Source: an uncultured Ruminococcus sp. (GTDB lineage Bacteria; Bacillota; Clostridia; Oscillospirales; Acutalibacteraceae). Taken from it: a stretch of 34,121 nt of DNA. Made by a program: the position numbers and the translations under genes. Each line of letters opens with the position of its first letter. The first letter of the stretch is position 1. Below, piece by piece: positions 5,808 through 13,140 of this stretch. Below the pieces are notes generated by a model. The model saw only the letters and a program-made list of their open reading frames with translations. It did no database searches and was not told the origin of the DNA. Location: the NCBI GenBank assembly GCA_937892835.1, contig CALBHM010000241.1:1-34121 (forward strand), in the 5' to 3' direction.

Positions 5808-7751
5808 TTACTCAATAGAAATCATTTGATGAATTTCGACTTTCGGGACTGTGAATGAGACTTTTCCGTCGGCGTAGGTAAAGTCGATTTCTTCATTCTG
5901 CGGAACAAGAATAACCTTTTCGGGTTTGTCGCATTTCACACCGACATCGACATTATAGAGCGGCACAATGTCCTCGATTACTTCCGTGTCCTTGCCTCGC
6001 ACCGTTGTGTGTGCGTATAAGAGATGAACAATCTTTCTGTCATTCTGCTGAAGAAGCGTAACGATACCCTTATCGGGAACGTTGCTTTCAATCGTAAAAT
6101 CGCCGTTCATAAGGCGTTCAATAACGTATGCGACAAGCTCCTTAATATGAAAATCACCGGATTCAGCATAGCCTCTGAAAATGTCCCAGCCGATATAAGC
6201 GATATTTCCCTTGATTGCAGCGGTCGGATAGGTAAGGCTTCGGTCATTCGGAGCGTGCTGATGAGAGCAGAAATGCTCTGCGGTTCGGTTAAAGTACGGA
6301 TTCTGTCCGTTTGCAACGATTTCAGCGTCAATATTATCAAAGCGATAGTTTACGGCACGCATAAGATACTCGGTTTTGCCGTTTACCGTGTCAAATTCGG
6401 GAATATAATATGTAGGTCTGAATTCATTCTCGCCGATAAACTTAACACCCGTATCAATGCAGAATTCATTATTATCATTGAGACCCGATATGCCGGAAAG
6501 AAGCAATTTGCCGCCCTTTGCAAGGTAATCATTTATTTTTGATTTAAGCCTATCGTCAAACTTCCAAATGTCGGGCAAAATAAGCATTTTATACTTCGTA
6601 AAATCTTCATCAAGGTCGATGAAATTATACAATCTGTTCGTTTCAAGAAGAATTCGGTTTGCACCTGCATCATGCAAGCCACCCTCGTCTCTTCCTTTTA
6701 TGCACTCTGCGGCAAGAACAGCGATATCGGCAATGTACTTTGCTCCCTTACACCATGGTTCTTTTGCTTCGACCTCGGCGTAAGCTTTTCCGATAAGTCC
6801 GTAGGTCGATTTATTGAGAAGTCCCTCCGGGTGCATCTGATCGCCGATTGAGCATCCGCCACCCTCTGCAAGAGAAAGCGCCGTTTCATAGCGAAGTGCA
6901 TTCGGGTGCTTAAATCCGCCGAACTCGCCCCATGTCTGGTGAAATTTACCTGTCATGCCGAGGAAACAATCACGCTGAGTTCTTGCATATGCCGCAGACA
7001 TCGGGAAATGATCATATCCCCAGCCGCCCGTCGGAAGGCTCTCCAGCTCAAGACATTCAATCGTGTCAATCAAATCAGGTCTGCCCTTGGAAACATGACC
7101 GGAGTTTTGGAAAATAATTGTTTCGGGATTGTGCTTGTGCACCGCTTCCTCTACCCTGTCAAGATAGTTGCGGTATACCTTTTTGCCAAAGGCTTCAACA
7201 TCTTTAATATTGTTATAATCAAGTCCGGCAGCGCCCATATCTGCGCAGCACTTTTCGCAGCAACACAGCGGTTCTCCGACGATATCAAGAAAGATTTCAC
7301 ACGGGTTGTAGTTGACCATGACCTCTTCAATCTCGGCAATGAGCTTGTCAAGATAAGCTGTGTTGAAGCACATCAGATGGTAGCCTGCCTGGCTGAAATC
7401 CGGAGCTTTGCCGATATTCGACGGATCGACTCTCAGCCAATCGTGGTGCTCGACCGCATCCTTTTCGTCAAAGCCTGCCGAAATATATACCGGAGCACGT
7501 ACTCCGATTTCCTCACATGCTTCAAGCTGAGCCTTGAGCAGGTCAAATTTCAGCGTCGGGTTCATTGTGTTTACCTTTGTCGGATGATATGAATATCCGT
7601 GATGGCACTTTGAAAAAACCGTAATTGAATCAACGTGACCCAGCTTCAGCGTTTCTTGCCAATCTTTTTTATCAAATTTCGCACCGACGTCGGGAATAAG
7701 CGGCGAAGTATGGAAATCAAGGTGTACCTGTCTTAATCTGAAATCTTTCAT
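5808..7751 (-). CDS. GHL6-type glycoside hydrolase with beta-galactosidase-like trimerisation domain
   Basis: This 647-residue cytoplasmic protein has no signal peptide. The N-terminal 340 residues look like a TIM-barrel glycosidase: RQVHLDFHTSPLIPDVG at the first strand, VFSKCHHGYSYHPTKV, FLDIVGEP with a cysteine cluster (CCCEKCC), then TWGEFGG and GGGCSIGDQMHPEG. These are marks of the 'hypothetical glycosyl hydrolase 6' family. The middle (about 365-550) has the flavodoxin-like fold of the GH42 trimerisation domain (KMLILPDIWKFDD, GGKLLLSGISG). Some relatives are classed with alpha-L-fucosidases (GH151), so fucoside cleavage is a fair guess, not a finding. The ATG at 7751 follows GGAGG; an upstream in-frame ATG lacks a binding site. 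It lies downstream of the MocR gene but seems to have its own promoter. Confidence 0.72.
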   Translation of the reverse strand: MKDFRLRQVHLDFHTSPLIPDVGAKFDKKDWQETLKLGHVDSITVFSKCHHGYSYHPTKVNTMNPTLKFDLLKAQLEACEEIGVRAPVYISAGFDEKDAVEHHDWLRVDPSNIGKAPDFSQAGYHLMCFNTAYLDKLIAEIEEVMVNYNPCEIFLDIVGEPLCCCEKCCADMGAAGLDYNNIKDVEAFGKKVYRNYLDRVEEAVHKHNPETIIFQNSGHVSKGRPDLIDTIECLELESLPTGGWGYDHFPMSAAYARTQRDCFLGMTGKFHQTWGEFGGFKHPNALRYETALSLAEGGGCSIGDQMHPEGLLNKSTYGLIGKAYAEVEAKEPWCKGAKYIADIAVLAAECIKGRDEGGLHDAGANRILLETNRLYNFIDLDEDFTKYKMLILPDIWKFDDRLKSKINDYLAKGGKLLLSGISGLNDNNEFCIDTGVKFIGENEFRPTYYIPEFDTVNGKTEYLMRAVNYRFDNIDAEIVANGQNPYFNRTAEHFCSHQHAPNDRSLTYPTAAIKGNIAYIGWDIFRGYAESGDFHIKELVAYVIERLMNGDFTIESNVPDKGIVTLLQQNDRKIVHLLYAHTTVRGKDTEVIEDIVPLYNVDVGVKCDKPEKVILVPQNEEIDFTYADGKVSFTVPKVEIHQMISIE

Positions 7752-7782
7752 AAATACCTCCAAAATACTGTGGTGCATAACA

Positions 7783-7811
7783 AATATAATATATTTCCCG
7801 AAAAAATTCAA
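7783..7811 (-). promoter_or_regulatory. Promoter for the GHL6 glycosidase
   Basis: On the minus strand TTGAAT (7806-7811), a 17-bp spacer and TATATT (7783-7788) precede the glycosidase by about 30 bp of leader. This suggests the gene is not simply read through from the MocR gene. Confidence 0.5.
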
Positions 7812-7837
7812 GCATTATTTGCCAATGCCTGCGTTTG

Positions 7838-8929
7838 TTATTCTTTTTGTGTTTTCTTCATCTCACGCCGCTTGTTACGTCGCTCTCGGTTGATATGGCG
7901 TTCAAAATCGCCGTTGTTAATCAGTTCTGCAAGAACGAACTGTTCAAATGTCGGCACGGTGCATGAATAGAACCCGAGTTTATCATTGAAAGGCTTAACA
8001 AGCCTTTTCGGCAAAACCATATATCCTACACGCAAGGACGGTGATATAGTCTTTGAAAATGTGTTAAGATAAATCACATTATCTTTATCTGAAAGTGCAA
8101 ATAATGTTTCAGTAGGTTTCGCATAAACCGAAAATTCGGAATCATAATCAGACTCGATGATAAATCGGTTGCTCTTATCCGACCAGCGTATGTATTCATA
8201 CCTTTTCGACGCTGAGGCAGTGACACCGCTCGGGAAGCTTCTGTAAGGCGTTGTATGCAGAACATCGGCATTGGTTTTAGCGAGTGCCGCCCCATCGATT
8301 CCGTCATCACAAAGCGGCAAAAGATCATATTTTACACCTGCCGCATGATAAACCTGTTCGATTTTCTGATATGACGGCGACTCGATTGCATAGACCTTAT
8401 CCCTTCCGAGCAGGTCGACAATCAGCCTGTAAAGATATTCAGCACCCGAGCCGATAACTATTTGTTCAATTTCAACATTTATTCCCCTGTTGCGTGCAAG
8501 ATACTGTTTCAATGCCGTTCTCAACTCAACGCAGCCGACATTCGGCGATTTTTCAAGAATAACTTCATTATAATCCGTCAAGACCTTACGCATGGTCTTG
8601 CTCAAAAGAGAAATTGAAAACGTCGTATGAGCCGATGTTGCATGATCTTTAAGCGATTTTGATATATGGGAAACCTCGGCGAAACCGTCATTCGGACTGA
8701 AAATAACAAAATATCCGCTTCGCTCTCTCGGCTCGATATAGCCTTCGTCGCACAAAAGCGAATAAGCATGCTCGACCGTTATTGTGCTGACACCTACCTC
8801 GTCGGCAAGCAGTCGTTTTGACGGGAGCTTGCTGTTAAATTCAAACGTTCCGCTTGTTATATCGTCCCTGATTTGTCTGTAAATTTGCAGATACACGGGG
8901 CGTTTTTGTTTATCAATACTATACTTCAT
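7838..8929 (-). CDS. MocR-type (GntR-aminotransferase) regulator, C-terminally short
   Basis: This is a transcription regulator of the MocR/PdxR kind: an N-terminal GntR winged helix (residues 10-75; LPSKRLLADEVGVSTITVEHAYSLL is the recognition region, split here as LPSKRLLADEVG and VSTITVEHAY) joined to a PLP-binding aminotransferase-like domain. The PLP lysine is K293 in NTFSKTISPSLR and the ring aspartate D261 in SDYDSEF. The protein is only 363 residues; family members are usually about 450-500. It stops right after the FERHINR helix with a lysine/arginine-rich end, so the small C-terminal subdomain is missing. I found no continuation in another frame. It is divergent from an ECF transporter S component and shares its promoter region, so that gene is the likely target. 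The start at 8929 lacks a clear Shine-Dalgarno sequence. Confidence 0.85.
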   Translation of the reverse strand: MKYSIDKQKRPVYLQIYRQIRDDITSGTFEFNSKLPSKRLLADEVGVSTITVEHAYSLLCDEGYIEPRERSGYFVIFSPNDGFAEVSHISKSLKDHATSAHTTFSISLLSKTMRKVLTDYNEVILEKSPNVGCVELRTALKQYLARNRGINVEIEQIVIGSGAEYLYRLIVDLLGRDKVYAIESPSYQKIEQVYHAAGVKYDLLPLCDDGIDGAALAKTNADVLHTTPYRSFPSGVTASASKRYEYIRWSDKSNRFIIESDYDSEFSVYAKPTETLFALSDKDNVIYLNTFSKTISPSLRVGYMVLPKRLVKPFNDKLGFYSCTVPTFEQFVLAELINNGDFERHINRERRNKRREMKKTQKE

Positions 8930-8978
8930 CTGGTTATATAATTTTCTCCGTTTCTGACTATTTTATATTATCAGAGCT

Positions 8979-9007
8979 ATTATATAATATTCCCAACAGA
9001 TTTGCAA
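8979..9007 (-). promoter_or_regulatory. mocR promoter overlapping the divergent S-component -10 box
   Basis: On the minus strand TTGCAA (9002-9007), 17 bp and TATAAT (8979-8984) would start transcription near 8972. A TATAAT for the rightward gene occupies 8983-8988, so the two -10 boxes share two bases. The rightward box has no good -35, which fits activation by a regulator. Confidence 0.55.
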
Positions 9008-9020
9008 GGAGGAAGACACA

Positions 9021-9548
9021 ATGCAAACAAAAAGAACAGCAAGACAGAACACAATGTGGATTTGCACGACAGCAATCCTCATGGCTATGAACGTGGCACT
9101 CAGCTCATTCGGTGTTCCCGTTCCCGGCGGACACCTCTATTTAAACGACATTGTTATCTGTACGGCGTCAATTATTCTTGATCCGCTGGCGGCATTTATG
9201 GTAGGCGGTGTAGGCGCATTTCTCGGCGACTTCTTCTTCTATCCCGCACCGATGTGGGTTTCGCTTGTAACTCACGGCTTGCAGGCGATTATCATCTCGG
9301 TTTTCTCGCACTATGTCTTGAAAAAGAAGCCTGTTCTCGCTTCGGGAATCGGTGTTACGGTCGGCGCAATCATTATGATTGTCGGCTATTCAATCGGCAG
9401 AGCATTTATTTACAGCACACCTGAGGCAGCACTCTTAAAGCTTCCGTTCCAGATTCTTCAAGCAGTTGTAGGCGCAGTGTTCGGAATGCTCCTTTGCTGG
9501 AAATTCGGCATACATAAGCTTTATACAAACAAACTCATGAGGAGATAA
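9021..9548 (+). CDS. ECF transporter S component (vitamin-binding membrane subunit)
   Basis: This 175-residue integral membrane protein has five or six hydrophobic segments and a positively charged end. The ALSSFGVPVPGGHLYLNDI stretch, the LDPLAAFMVGGVGAFLGD loop and the glycine-rich helices are typical of the riboflavin-type (PF07155-like) S components. These bind a vitamin precursor and work with a shared EcfA/A'/T module encoded elsewhere. No ATPase or T subunit is present here. The GGAGG eight bases before the ATG is strong. Because the divergent regulator is a PLP-binding MocR protein, a vitamin B6-related substrate (pyridoxine or pyridoxal) is the best guess. HMP/thiamine precursors are an alternative, as some related S components handle them. 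The substrate is inference. Confidence 0.82.
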   Translation: MQTKRTARQNTMWICTTAILMAMNVALSSFGVPVPGGHLYLNDIVICTASIILDPLAAFMVGGVGAFLGDFFFYPAPMWVSLVTHGLQAIIISVFSHYVLKKKPVLASGIGVTVGAIIMIVGYSIGRAFIYSTPEAALLKLPFQILQAVVGAVFGMLLCWKFGIHKLYTNKLMRR

Positions 9549-9552
9549 CGAA

Positions 9553-9585
9553 AAAGGACTGTCACGTTTTGTGCAGTCCTTTCTT
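9553..9585 (+). terminator. Terminator of the S-component gene
   Basis: AAAGGACTG (9553-9561) pairs with CAGTCCTTT (9574-9582) and is followed by CTT. It starts four bases after the stop codon. Confidence 0.85.
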
Positions 9586-9598
9586 ATTAATTTTACGA

Positions 9599-9627
9599 TT
9601 GACAGAACTTTGCTTCAATGCTATGAT
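9599..9627 (+). promoter_or_regulatory. Promoter of the MGMT-domain gene
   Basis: Consensus TTGACA (9599-9604), 17 bp, then TATGAT (9622-9627). The leader to the ATG at 9657 is about 23 nt and holds GGAG. Confidence 0.75.
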
Positions 9628-9656
9628 TCATTATATATTGTAAACGGAGCAACACT

Positions 9657-9965
9657 ATGAGCAAAATTTTGAGCGACAATCTGATATATGAAATTTTGTC
9701 TGTCGTGGAAGAAATTCCATACGGTCGGGTTGCAAGCTACGGTCAGATTGCAAAACTTATCGGTCGTGACAAAAACTCACGTCTTGTCGGCAATGTACTC
9801 AGCCGTGCGGAATTTTACGGAAATTATCCGTGTCACCGTGTGGTAAACAGTTCGGGGCGAACCGCTCCCGGGTGGACGGAGCAACGTTCGATTCTTGAAA
9901 GCGAAGGCGTTGAATTCAAGCCGAACGGCTGTGTTGACATGAAAAAATGCCAATGGAAGCCATAA
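9657..9965 (+). CDS. MGMT-family protein (alkyltransferase DNA-binding domain only)
   Basis: This 102-residue protein corresponds to the C-terminal catalytic and DNA-binding domain of O6-alkylguanine-DNA alkyltransferases, without the N-terminal domain of Ogt/Ada. IPYGRVASYGQIAKLIG forms the first helix-turn-helix part, R42 is in the place of the arginine finger (SRLVGNVLSR), and PCHRVV carries the acceptor cysteine C59. Alkyltransferase-like (ATL) proteins of similar size replace this cysteine and only flag lesions. Its retention here leaves open true repair activity. Small cysteine-containing members are common in Clostridia and are mostly uncharacterised. The ATG follows GGAG by eight bases, and the gene is monocistronic between a promoter and a terminator. 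Confidence 0.85.
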   Translation: MSKILSDNLIYEILSVVEEIPYGRVASYGQIAKLIGRDKNSRLVGNVLSRAEFYGNYPCHRVVNSSGRTAPGWTEQRSILESEGVEFKPNGCVDMKKCQWKP

Positions 9966-9969
9966 ATTT

Positions 9970-10007
9970 AGCACCTCAAAGACGAAAATCTCTGAGGTGC
10001 TGTTTTT
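9970..10007. terminator. Terminator between convergent genes
   Basis: AGCACCTCA (9970-9978) pairs with TGAGGTGCT (9993-10001), followed by GTTTTT. It ends the MGMT-domain transcript, overlaps the stop codon of the leftward aldo/keto reductase and may serve both. Confidence 0.8.
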
Positions 10008-11124
10008 ATTCTTCCGAATCCTTTTCAAATGTTTCTGCAACATCGACCAAAAGCTTACGAATCGGAAGATGCTGCGGACATGCCTTTTCGCACTTGCCGC
10101 ACTTTATACAGTCCGACGCTTTCCTACCCTCCGAGGTGTGAACTTCAGAGTAATAATAATCGGCATTCCAGTCGTTATAAATTTTCTTTGCATTCATATC
10201 TGCAAACAAATCGGGAATCGAAATATGCTTCGGGCAGCCGTCCGTACAATAACGGCAAGCGGTACACGGTATCAGATTTTTGCTTTTAAATATCCCCTGA
10301 ACCTTTTCAACGGCCGCAAGCTCGGTTTCATCAAGCGGTTTAAAATCCTTCATAAAGCTGATGTTGTCCTCTATCTGATCCATATTGCTCATGCCCGAAA
10401 GTACCATCATTATTCCCGGGAAACCTGCGGCAAAGCGCAGTGCATAGCTTGCATAGCTTCCGCCGTGCAGTTCATCGAAAACAGCCTTGGCGTCCTCGGG
10501 CAAATTAACAAGATTGCCGCCCTTTACAGGCTCCATAACAAGCACTGGCTTATTAAATTTTCGGCAAACCTCGTAGCATGCCCGGCTCTGAACTCCGGGA
10601 TCGTTATAATCAACATAATTGAACTGAATCTGAACAACCTCAATCTGCGGATACTCGGTCAATATCTGCTCAAGCACCTCAGCCTTGTCATGGAAAGAAA
10701 TTCCGACATGACGCACCTTACCCTCAGCCTTGAGTTCAAAAGCGGTTTCGTATGCACGACATGACTTGAACATTCTATAAGTCTCCGAATTCTGCGCATG
10801 CATAAGATAAAAATCAAAATAATCAACACCGCAGGCGGCAAGCTGACTTTCAAAAAAAGGACGAATATCCTCTTCTTTTTTAAAGAAAGAACCTGTCAGC
10901 TTATCCGTCAAGATATAACTTTCACGAGAATAACGGCCGGTAAGACATTCCCTGATTGTCGTCTCGCTCTTGCCCTGAATATAGCCGTGGGCAGTATCAA
11001 AATAATTAAAGCCTGCGTCCAAAAACGCATCAACCATCTTCTTGGTTTCTTCGATATTAACATCTTCGCCGTTCATCGGCAGTCTCATCATGCCGAAACC
11101 GAAGTTCTTCTTAATTCTATCCAT
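10006..11124 (-). CDS. Aldo/keto reductase with C-terminal 2[4Fe-4S] domain
   Basis: This 372-residue oxidoreductase has an NADPH-type aldo/keto reductase barrel at residues 1-270 with the catalytic tetrad D43, Y48, K75 and H109 (FDTAHGY, TDK, LMHA). A ferredoxin-like tail has two CxxCxxCxxxCP clusters at C287-C297 and C339-C349. Such Fe-S-tailed reductases are frequent in anaerobic Clostridia and are thought to pass electrons between ferredoxin-like donors and carbonyl substrates; the substrate is unknown. The start at 11124 follows AAAGGAG by nine bases. It stands alone with its own promoter and a shared terminator. All motif residues are present. Confidence 0.9.
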   Translation of the reverse strand: MDRIKKNFGFGMMRLPMNGEDVNIEETKKMVDAFLDAGFNYFDTAHGYIQGKSETTIRECLTGRYSRESYILTDKLTGSFFKKEEDIRPFFESQLAACGVDYFDFYLMHAQNSETYRMFKSCRAYETAFELKAEGKVRHVGISFHDKAEVLEQILTEYPQIEVVQIQFNYVDYNDPGVQSRACYEVCRKFNKPVLVMEPVKGGNLVNLPEDAKAVFDELHGGSYASYALRFAAGFPGIMMVLSGMSNMDQIEDNISFMKDFKPLDETELAAVEKVQGIFKSKNLIPCTACRYCTDGCPKHISIPDLFADMNAKKIYNDWNADYYYSEVHTSEGRKASDCIKCGKCEKACPQHLPIRKLLVDVAETFEKDSEE

Positions 11125-11157
11125 TAGCAGCTGCTCCTTTCCTCTTTGCGTGTTTTT

Positions 11158-11186
11158 ATTATATCACATATAAATTCTAAGTTCAA
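11158..11186 (-). promoter_or_regulatory. Promoter of the aldo/keto reductase
   Basis: On the minus strand TTGAAC (11181-11186), 17 bp and TATAAT (11158-11163). Confidence 0.65.
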
Positions 11187-11202
11187 TATTGTTAATTATC
11201 TA

Positions 11203-11231
11203 TTGCTTAACGACATTTTTTATGATAAAGT
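11203..11231 (+). promoter_or_regulatory. Possible promoter of the GH43 operon
   Basis: TTGCTT (11203-11208), 17 bp, TAAAGT (11226-11231). It is a weak match, but correctly placed 28 bp before the GH43 start. Confidence 0.4.
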
Positions 11232-11259
11232 ATAGTCAGAAAAAGAAAGGAAACATACT

Positions 11260-12138
11260 ATGAATTATAAATTTCACAACCCAATCTCCGAGGCATGGCA
11301 CGCCGACCCGGAAGCAAGAATTTACAACGGAAAATACTGCATTTATGTTACAAGAAGCCTTCCCTATGAACAGCAGCTCAATCAGGATATGTTCATTTCC
11401 GACGATCTTGAACACTGGGAAAAAATTGAATCAATTATTGACATGTCCGATTTTCCTTGGGCAAAGAAAGCCGTATGGGCACCGACAATTATTAAAAAGG
11501 ACGGCAAATATTATTACATTTTTGCCACAAATGATATTCATGAGGATAATGAGGGCGGAGGCCTTGAAATTGCCGTTTCCGATTCTCCGACAGGCCCTTT
11601 TAAAGGCTACCTCGGCAAATCCCTGATAGGTACAATAATTAACGGTGCTCAGCCGATTGACGCTCATCTTTTCAAGGATGATGACGGCACGATTTATCTT
11701 TACTACGGCGGCTGGAAGCACTGCAACGTGTGCAAGATGAATGAAGAAATGACAGGCTTTGTTCCGTTTGACGACGGTGAAACTTTCAAAGAAATTACAC
11801 CGCACGATTACGTCGAAGGTCCTTGCATGATGAAGAGGGACGGAAAATACTATTTTATGTATTCCTGCGGAAGTTGGGGCGAAGGAACATACCGTGTGGA
11901 CTATTCGATTGCCGACAGTCCGCTCGGCCCGTTTGAAAGCCTCGGAACAATTCTTTCCTCGCAGCCCGGAGTTGCCGAAGGCCCCGGTCACAACGGTTAT
12001 TTTCTTCTCAACAACGGTGAAATGCTTATGGTTTACCACCGTCGCCGTGAGAACATCAAGGACCGAGACGCAAGATTTCTTTGCATTGATAAGGTCGAAT
12101 TTGACGGAGATAAAATCAAACCGATAAAGATGACCTAA
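11260..12138 (+). CDS. GH43-type glycoside hydrolase (arabinofuranosidase/xylosidase-like), intracellular
   Basis: This 292-residue, single-domain five-bladed beta-propeller has the GH43 catalytic triad in order: D16 in HADPEA (general base), D134 in QPIDAHLF (pKa modulator) and E186 in VEGP (general acid). DGKYYYIFAT, DDGTIYLYYGG and the repeated DSPLGPF/DSPTGPF blade motifs support the fold. There is no signal peptide, so it would act in the cytoplasm on short arabino- or xylo-oligosaccharides brought in by a transporter. There is no accessory carbohydrate-binding domain. AAAGGA precedes the ATG. The HD-protein gene begins 12 bp after its stop, so the two share a transcript. Subfamily and exact linkage cannot be settled by eye. 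Confidence 0.88.
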   Translation: MNYKFHNPISEAWHADPEARIYNGKYCIYVTRSLPYEQQLNQDMFISDDLEHWEKIESIIDMSDFPWAKKAVWAPTIIKKDGKYYYIFATNDIHEDNEGGGLEIAVSDSPTGPFKGYLGKSLIGTIINGAQPIDAHLFKDDDGTIYLYYGGWKHCNVCKMNEEMTGFVPFDDGETFKEITPHDYVEGPCMMKRDGKYYFMYSCGSWGEGTYRVDYSIADSPLGPFESLGTILSSQPGVAEGPGHNGYFLLNNGEMLMVYHRRRENIKDRDARFLCIDKVEFDGDKIKPIKMT

Positions 12139-12150
12139 GGAGCGAATTCC

Positions 12151-12723
12151 ATGGAAGCGAGAAAACTTATCGAAACGCTTGCAGTCGCCGAACGGCTCAA
12201 GGACGCAACAAGGCATTGTTATACCTCCGGCGGACGCAGAGAAAGCGTTGCCGAGCATTCGTGGCGAATGACTCTCATGGCCTATTTTGTCAGCGACGAA
12301 TTTCCGGAAGCCGATTTTGAAAAAATCTTCAAAATGTGCATTATACACGACCTTGGCGAAGCGTTCACGGGCGACATTCCGACCTTTGAGAAGACAAAAG
12401 AAAATGAAAAGCAGGAAGAAAAACTTCTTTTTGATTGGCTTAAATCTCTGCCGGAGCCGTTTTGCTCGGAGATGACCGCACTTTACAGTGAAATGGCAGA
12501 AAGAAAAACACTTGAAGCGAAAATTTACAAGGCCATGGACAGTCTTGAGGCTCTTATTCAGCACAACGAAAGCGATATTTCAACATGGCTTCCGCTTGAA
12601 TACGACCTGCAAATGACATACGGAAATGACAAAACAGATTTCTCGGAATATATGATAACTTTGCGTGAGCTTGTTCGGAACGACAGCATCGAAAAAATCA
12701 GACGGAGTGAAAATCATGAATGA
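12151..12723 (+). CDS. HD-domain phosphohydrolase (YfbR/HDDC2-like)
   Basis: This 190-residue metal-dependent phosphohydrolase has the HD ligands in order: H36 (VAEHSW), H66-D67 (IIHDLGE) with E70 behind, and D130 (KAMDSLEAL). The spacing and the EHSWR, HDLGEAFTGDIP and K-x-x-D motifs place it with the HD_3 group that includes YfbR and eukaryotic HDDC2, which hydrolyse (deoxy)nucleoside 5'-monophosphates. A second, closer YfbR homologue lies at 31362-31949, so this copy may have another substrate. It sits between GH43 and the wrecked Nudix gene, whose start overlaps its last codons by 8 bp. The ATG at 12151 follows AAGGAG. Confidence 0.85.
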   Translation: MEARKLIETLAVAERLKDATRHCYTSGGRRESVAEHSWRMTLMAYFVSDEFPEADFEKIFKMCIIHDLGEAFTGDIPTFEKTKENEKQEEKLLFDWLKSLPEPFCSEMTALYSEMAERKTLEAKIYKAMDSLEALIQHNESDISTWLPLEYDLQMTYGNDKTDFSEYMITLRELVRNDSIEKIRRSENHE

Positions 12724-12937
12724 GAAAATGCAATGGCTTGATTGGGCGATTGAACTGCAAAGCCTTGCGCAGGCAGTTTGACTAACATTAGAACTCCTTT
12801 TATATTGAAACGACAGGCTTTGATTTTTTTCACTTGAAGAACTTCCACCGCTTGCAGAGGAAAAGAACAACACCGAGCAAATAAAAATGTGCTTTGAAGC
12901 ATATAGAAGCAATAATTGGCAGGTACAATTCGACTGA
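12716..12937 (+). pseudogene. Nudix hydrolase (ADP-ribose pyrophosphatase-like) remnant
   Basis: The start codon and first 21 codons survive (MNEKMQWLDWAIELQSLAQA then TGA at 12779), matching the N-terminal helix of 'Nudix_N' hydrolases. The C-terminal end also survives. IETTGFDFF is read in one frame, and after a missing T in a run of six Ts following GAT, SLEELPPLAEEKNN then TEQIKMCFEAY continues in the next frame to TGA at 12935-12937. Everything between, including the Nudix box, is gone, so the gene cannot make an active enzyme. The deletion joint lies near 12775-12805. It overlaps the HD gene by 8 bp, showing that an intact HD-Nudix pair once existed here. It ends just before a strong terminator. 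Confidence 0.8.
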
Positions 12938-12941
12938 AAGT

Positions 12942-12998
12942 ATAGACTATATTCAAATTAACCGTATCAGGTGTAATGTTGAATATAGTCTATTTTTT
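12942..12998 (+). terminator. Terminator of the GH43-HD-(Nudix) operon
   Basis: ATAGACTATATTCAA (12942-12956) pairs perfectly with TTGAATATAGTCTAT (12979-12993) across a 22-base loop and runs into T6. It starts five bases after the last codon of the Nudix remnant. Confidence 0.85.
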
Positions 12999-13069
12999 CA
13001 AAATACCTTAATGGTATAAATTATGACAAATTTATTATAATTGCATGTTTTAATAGTTACAATTATTTG

Positions 13070-13098
13070 TTGCAGTATAATTTGTTGTGTGATATAAT
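13070..13098 (+). promoter_or_regulatory. Promoter of the first GT-C glycosyltransferase
   Basis: TTGCAG (13070-13075), 17 bp, TATAAT (13093-13098); the leader to the ATG is about 36 nt. Confidence 0.65.
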
Positions 13099-13140
13099 CA
13101 TTGTCGCTATTGGGAAAAATTTCAGAAAAGGTGAAAATAA

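Noticed and set aside
6906..7592. 228-codon open frame opposite the GHL6 glycosidase
   Set aside because: It is antisense to a long conserved enzyme, and the composition is that of a shadow frame.
8930..9020. Riboswitch upstream of the ECF S component
   Set aside because: The leader after the predicted -10 is only about 25 nt, too short for an aptamer.
11431..12564. 377-codon open frame opposite GH43 and the HD gene
   Set aside because: It runs antisense to two genes with clear catalytic motifs, has no ribosome binding site or recognisable domain, and is a by-product of codon use.
12942..12998. Long inverted repeat as a mobile-element end (MITE)
   Set aside because: It is followed by a T-run and sits right behind an operon, so a terminator explains it.
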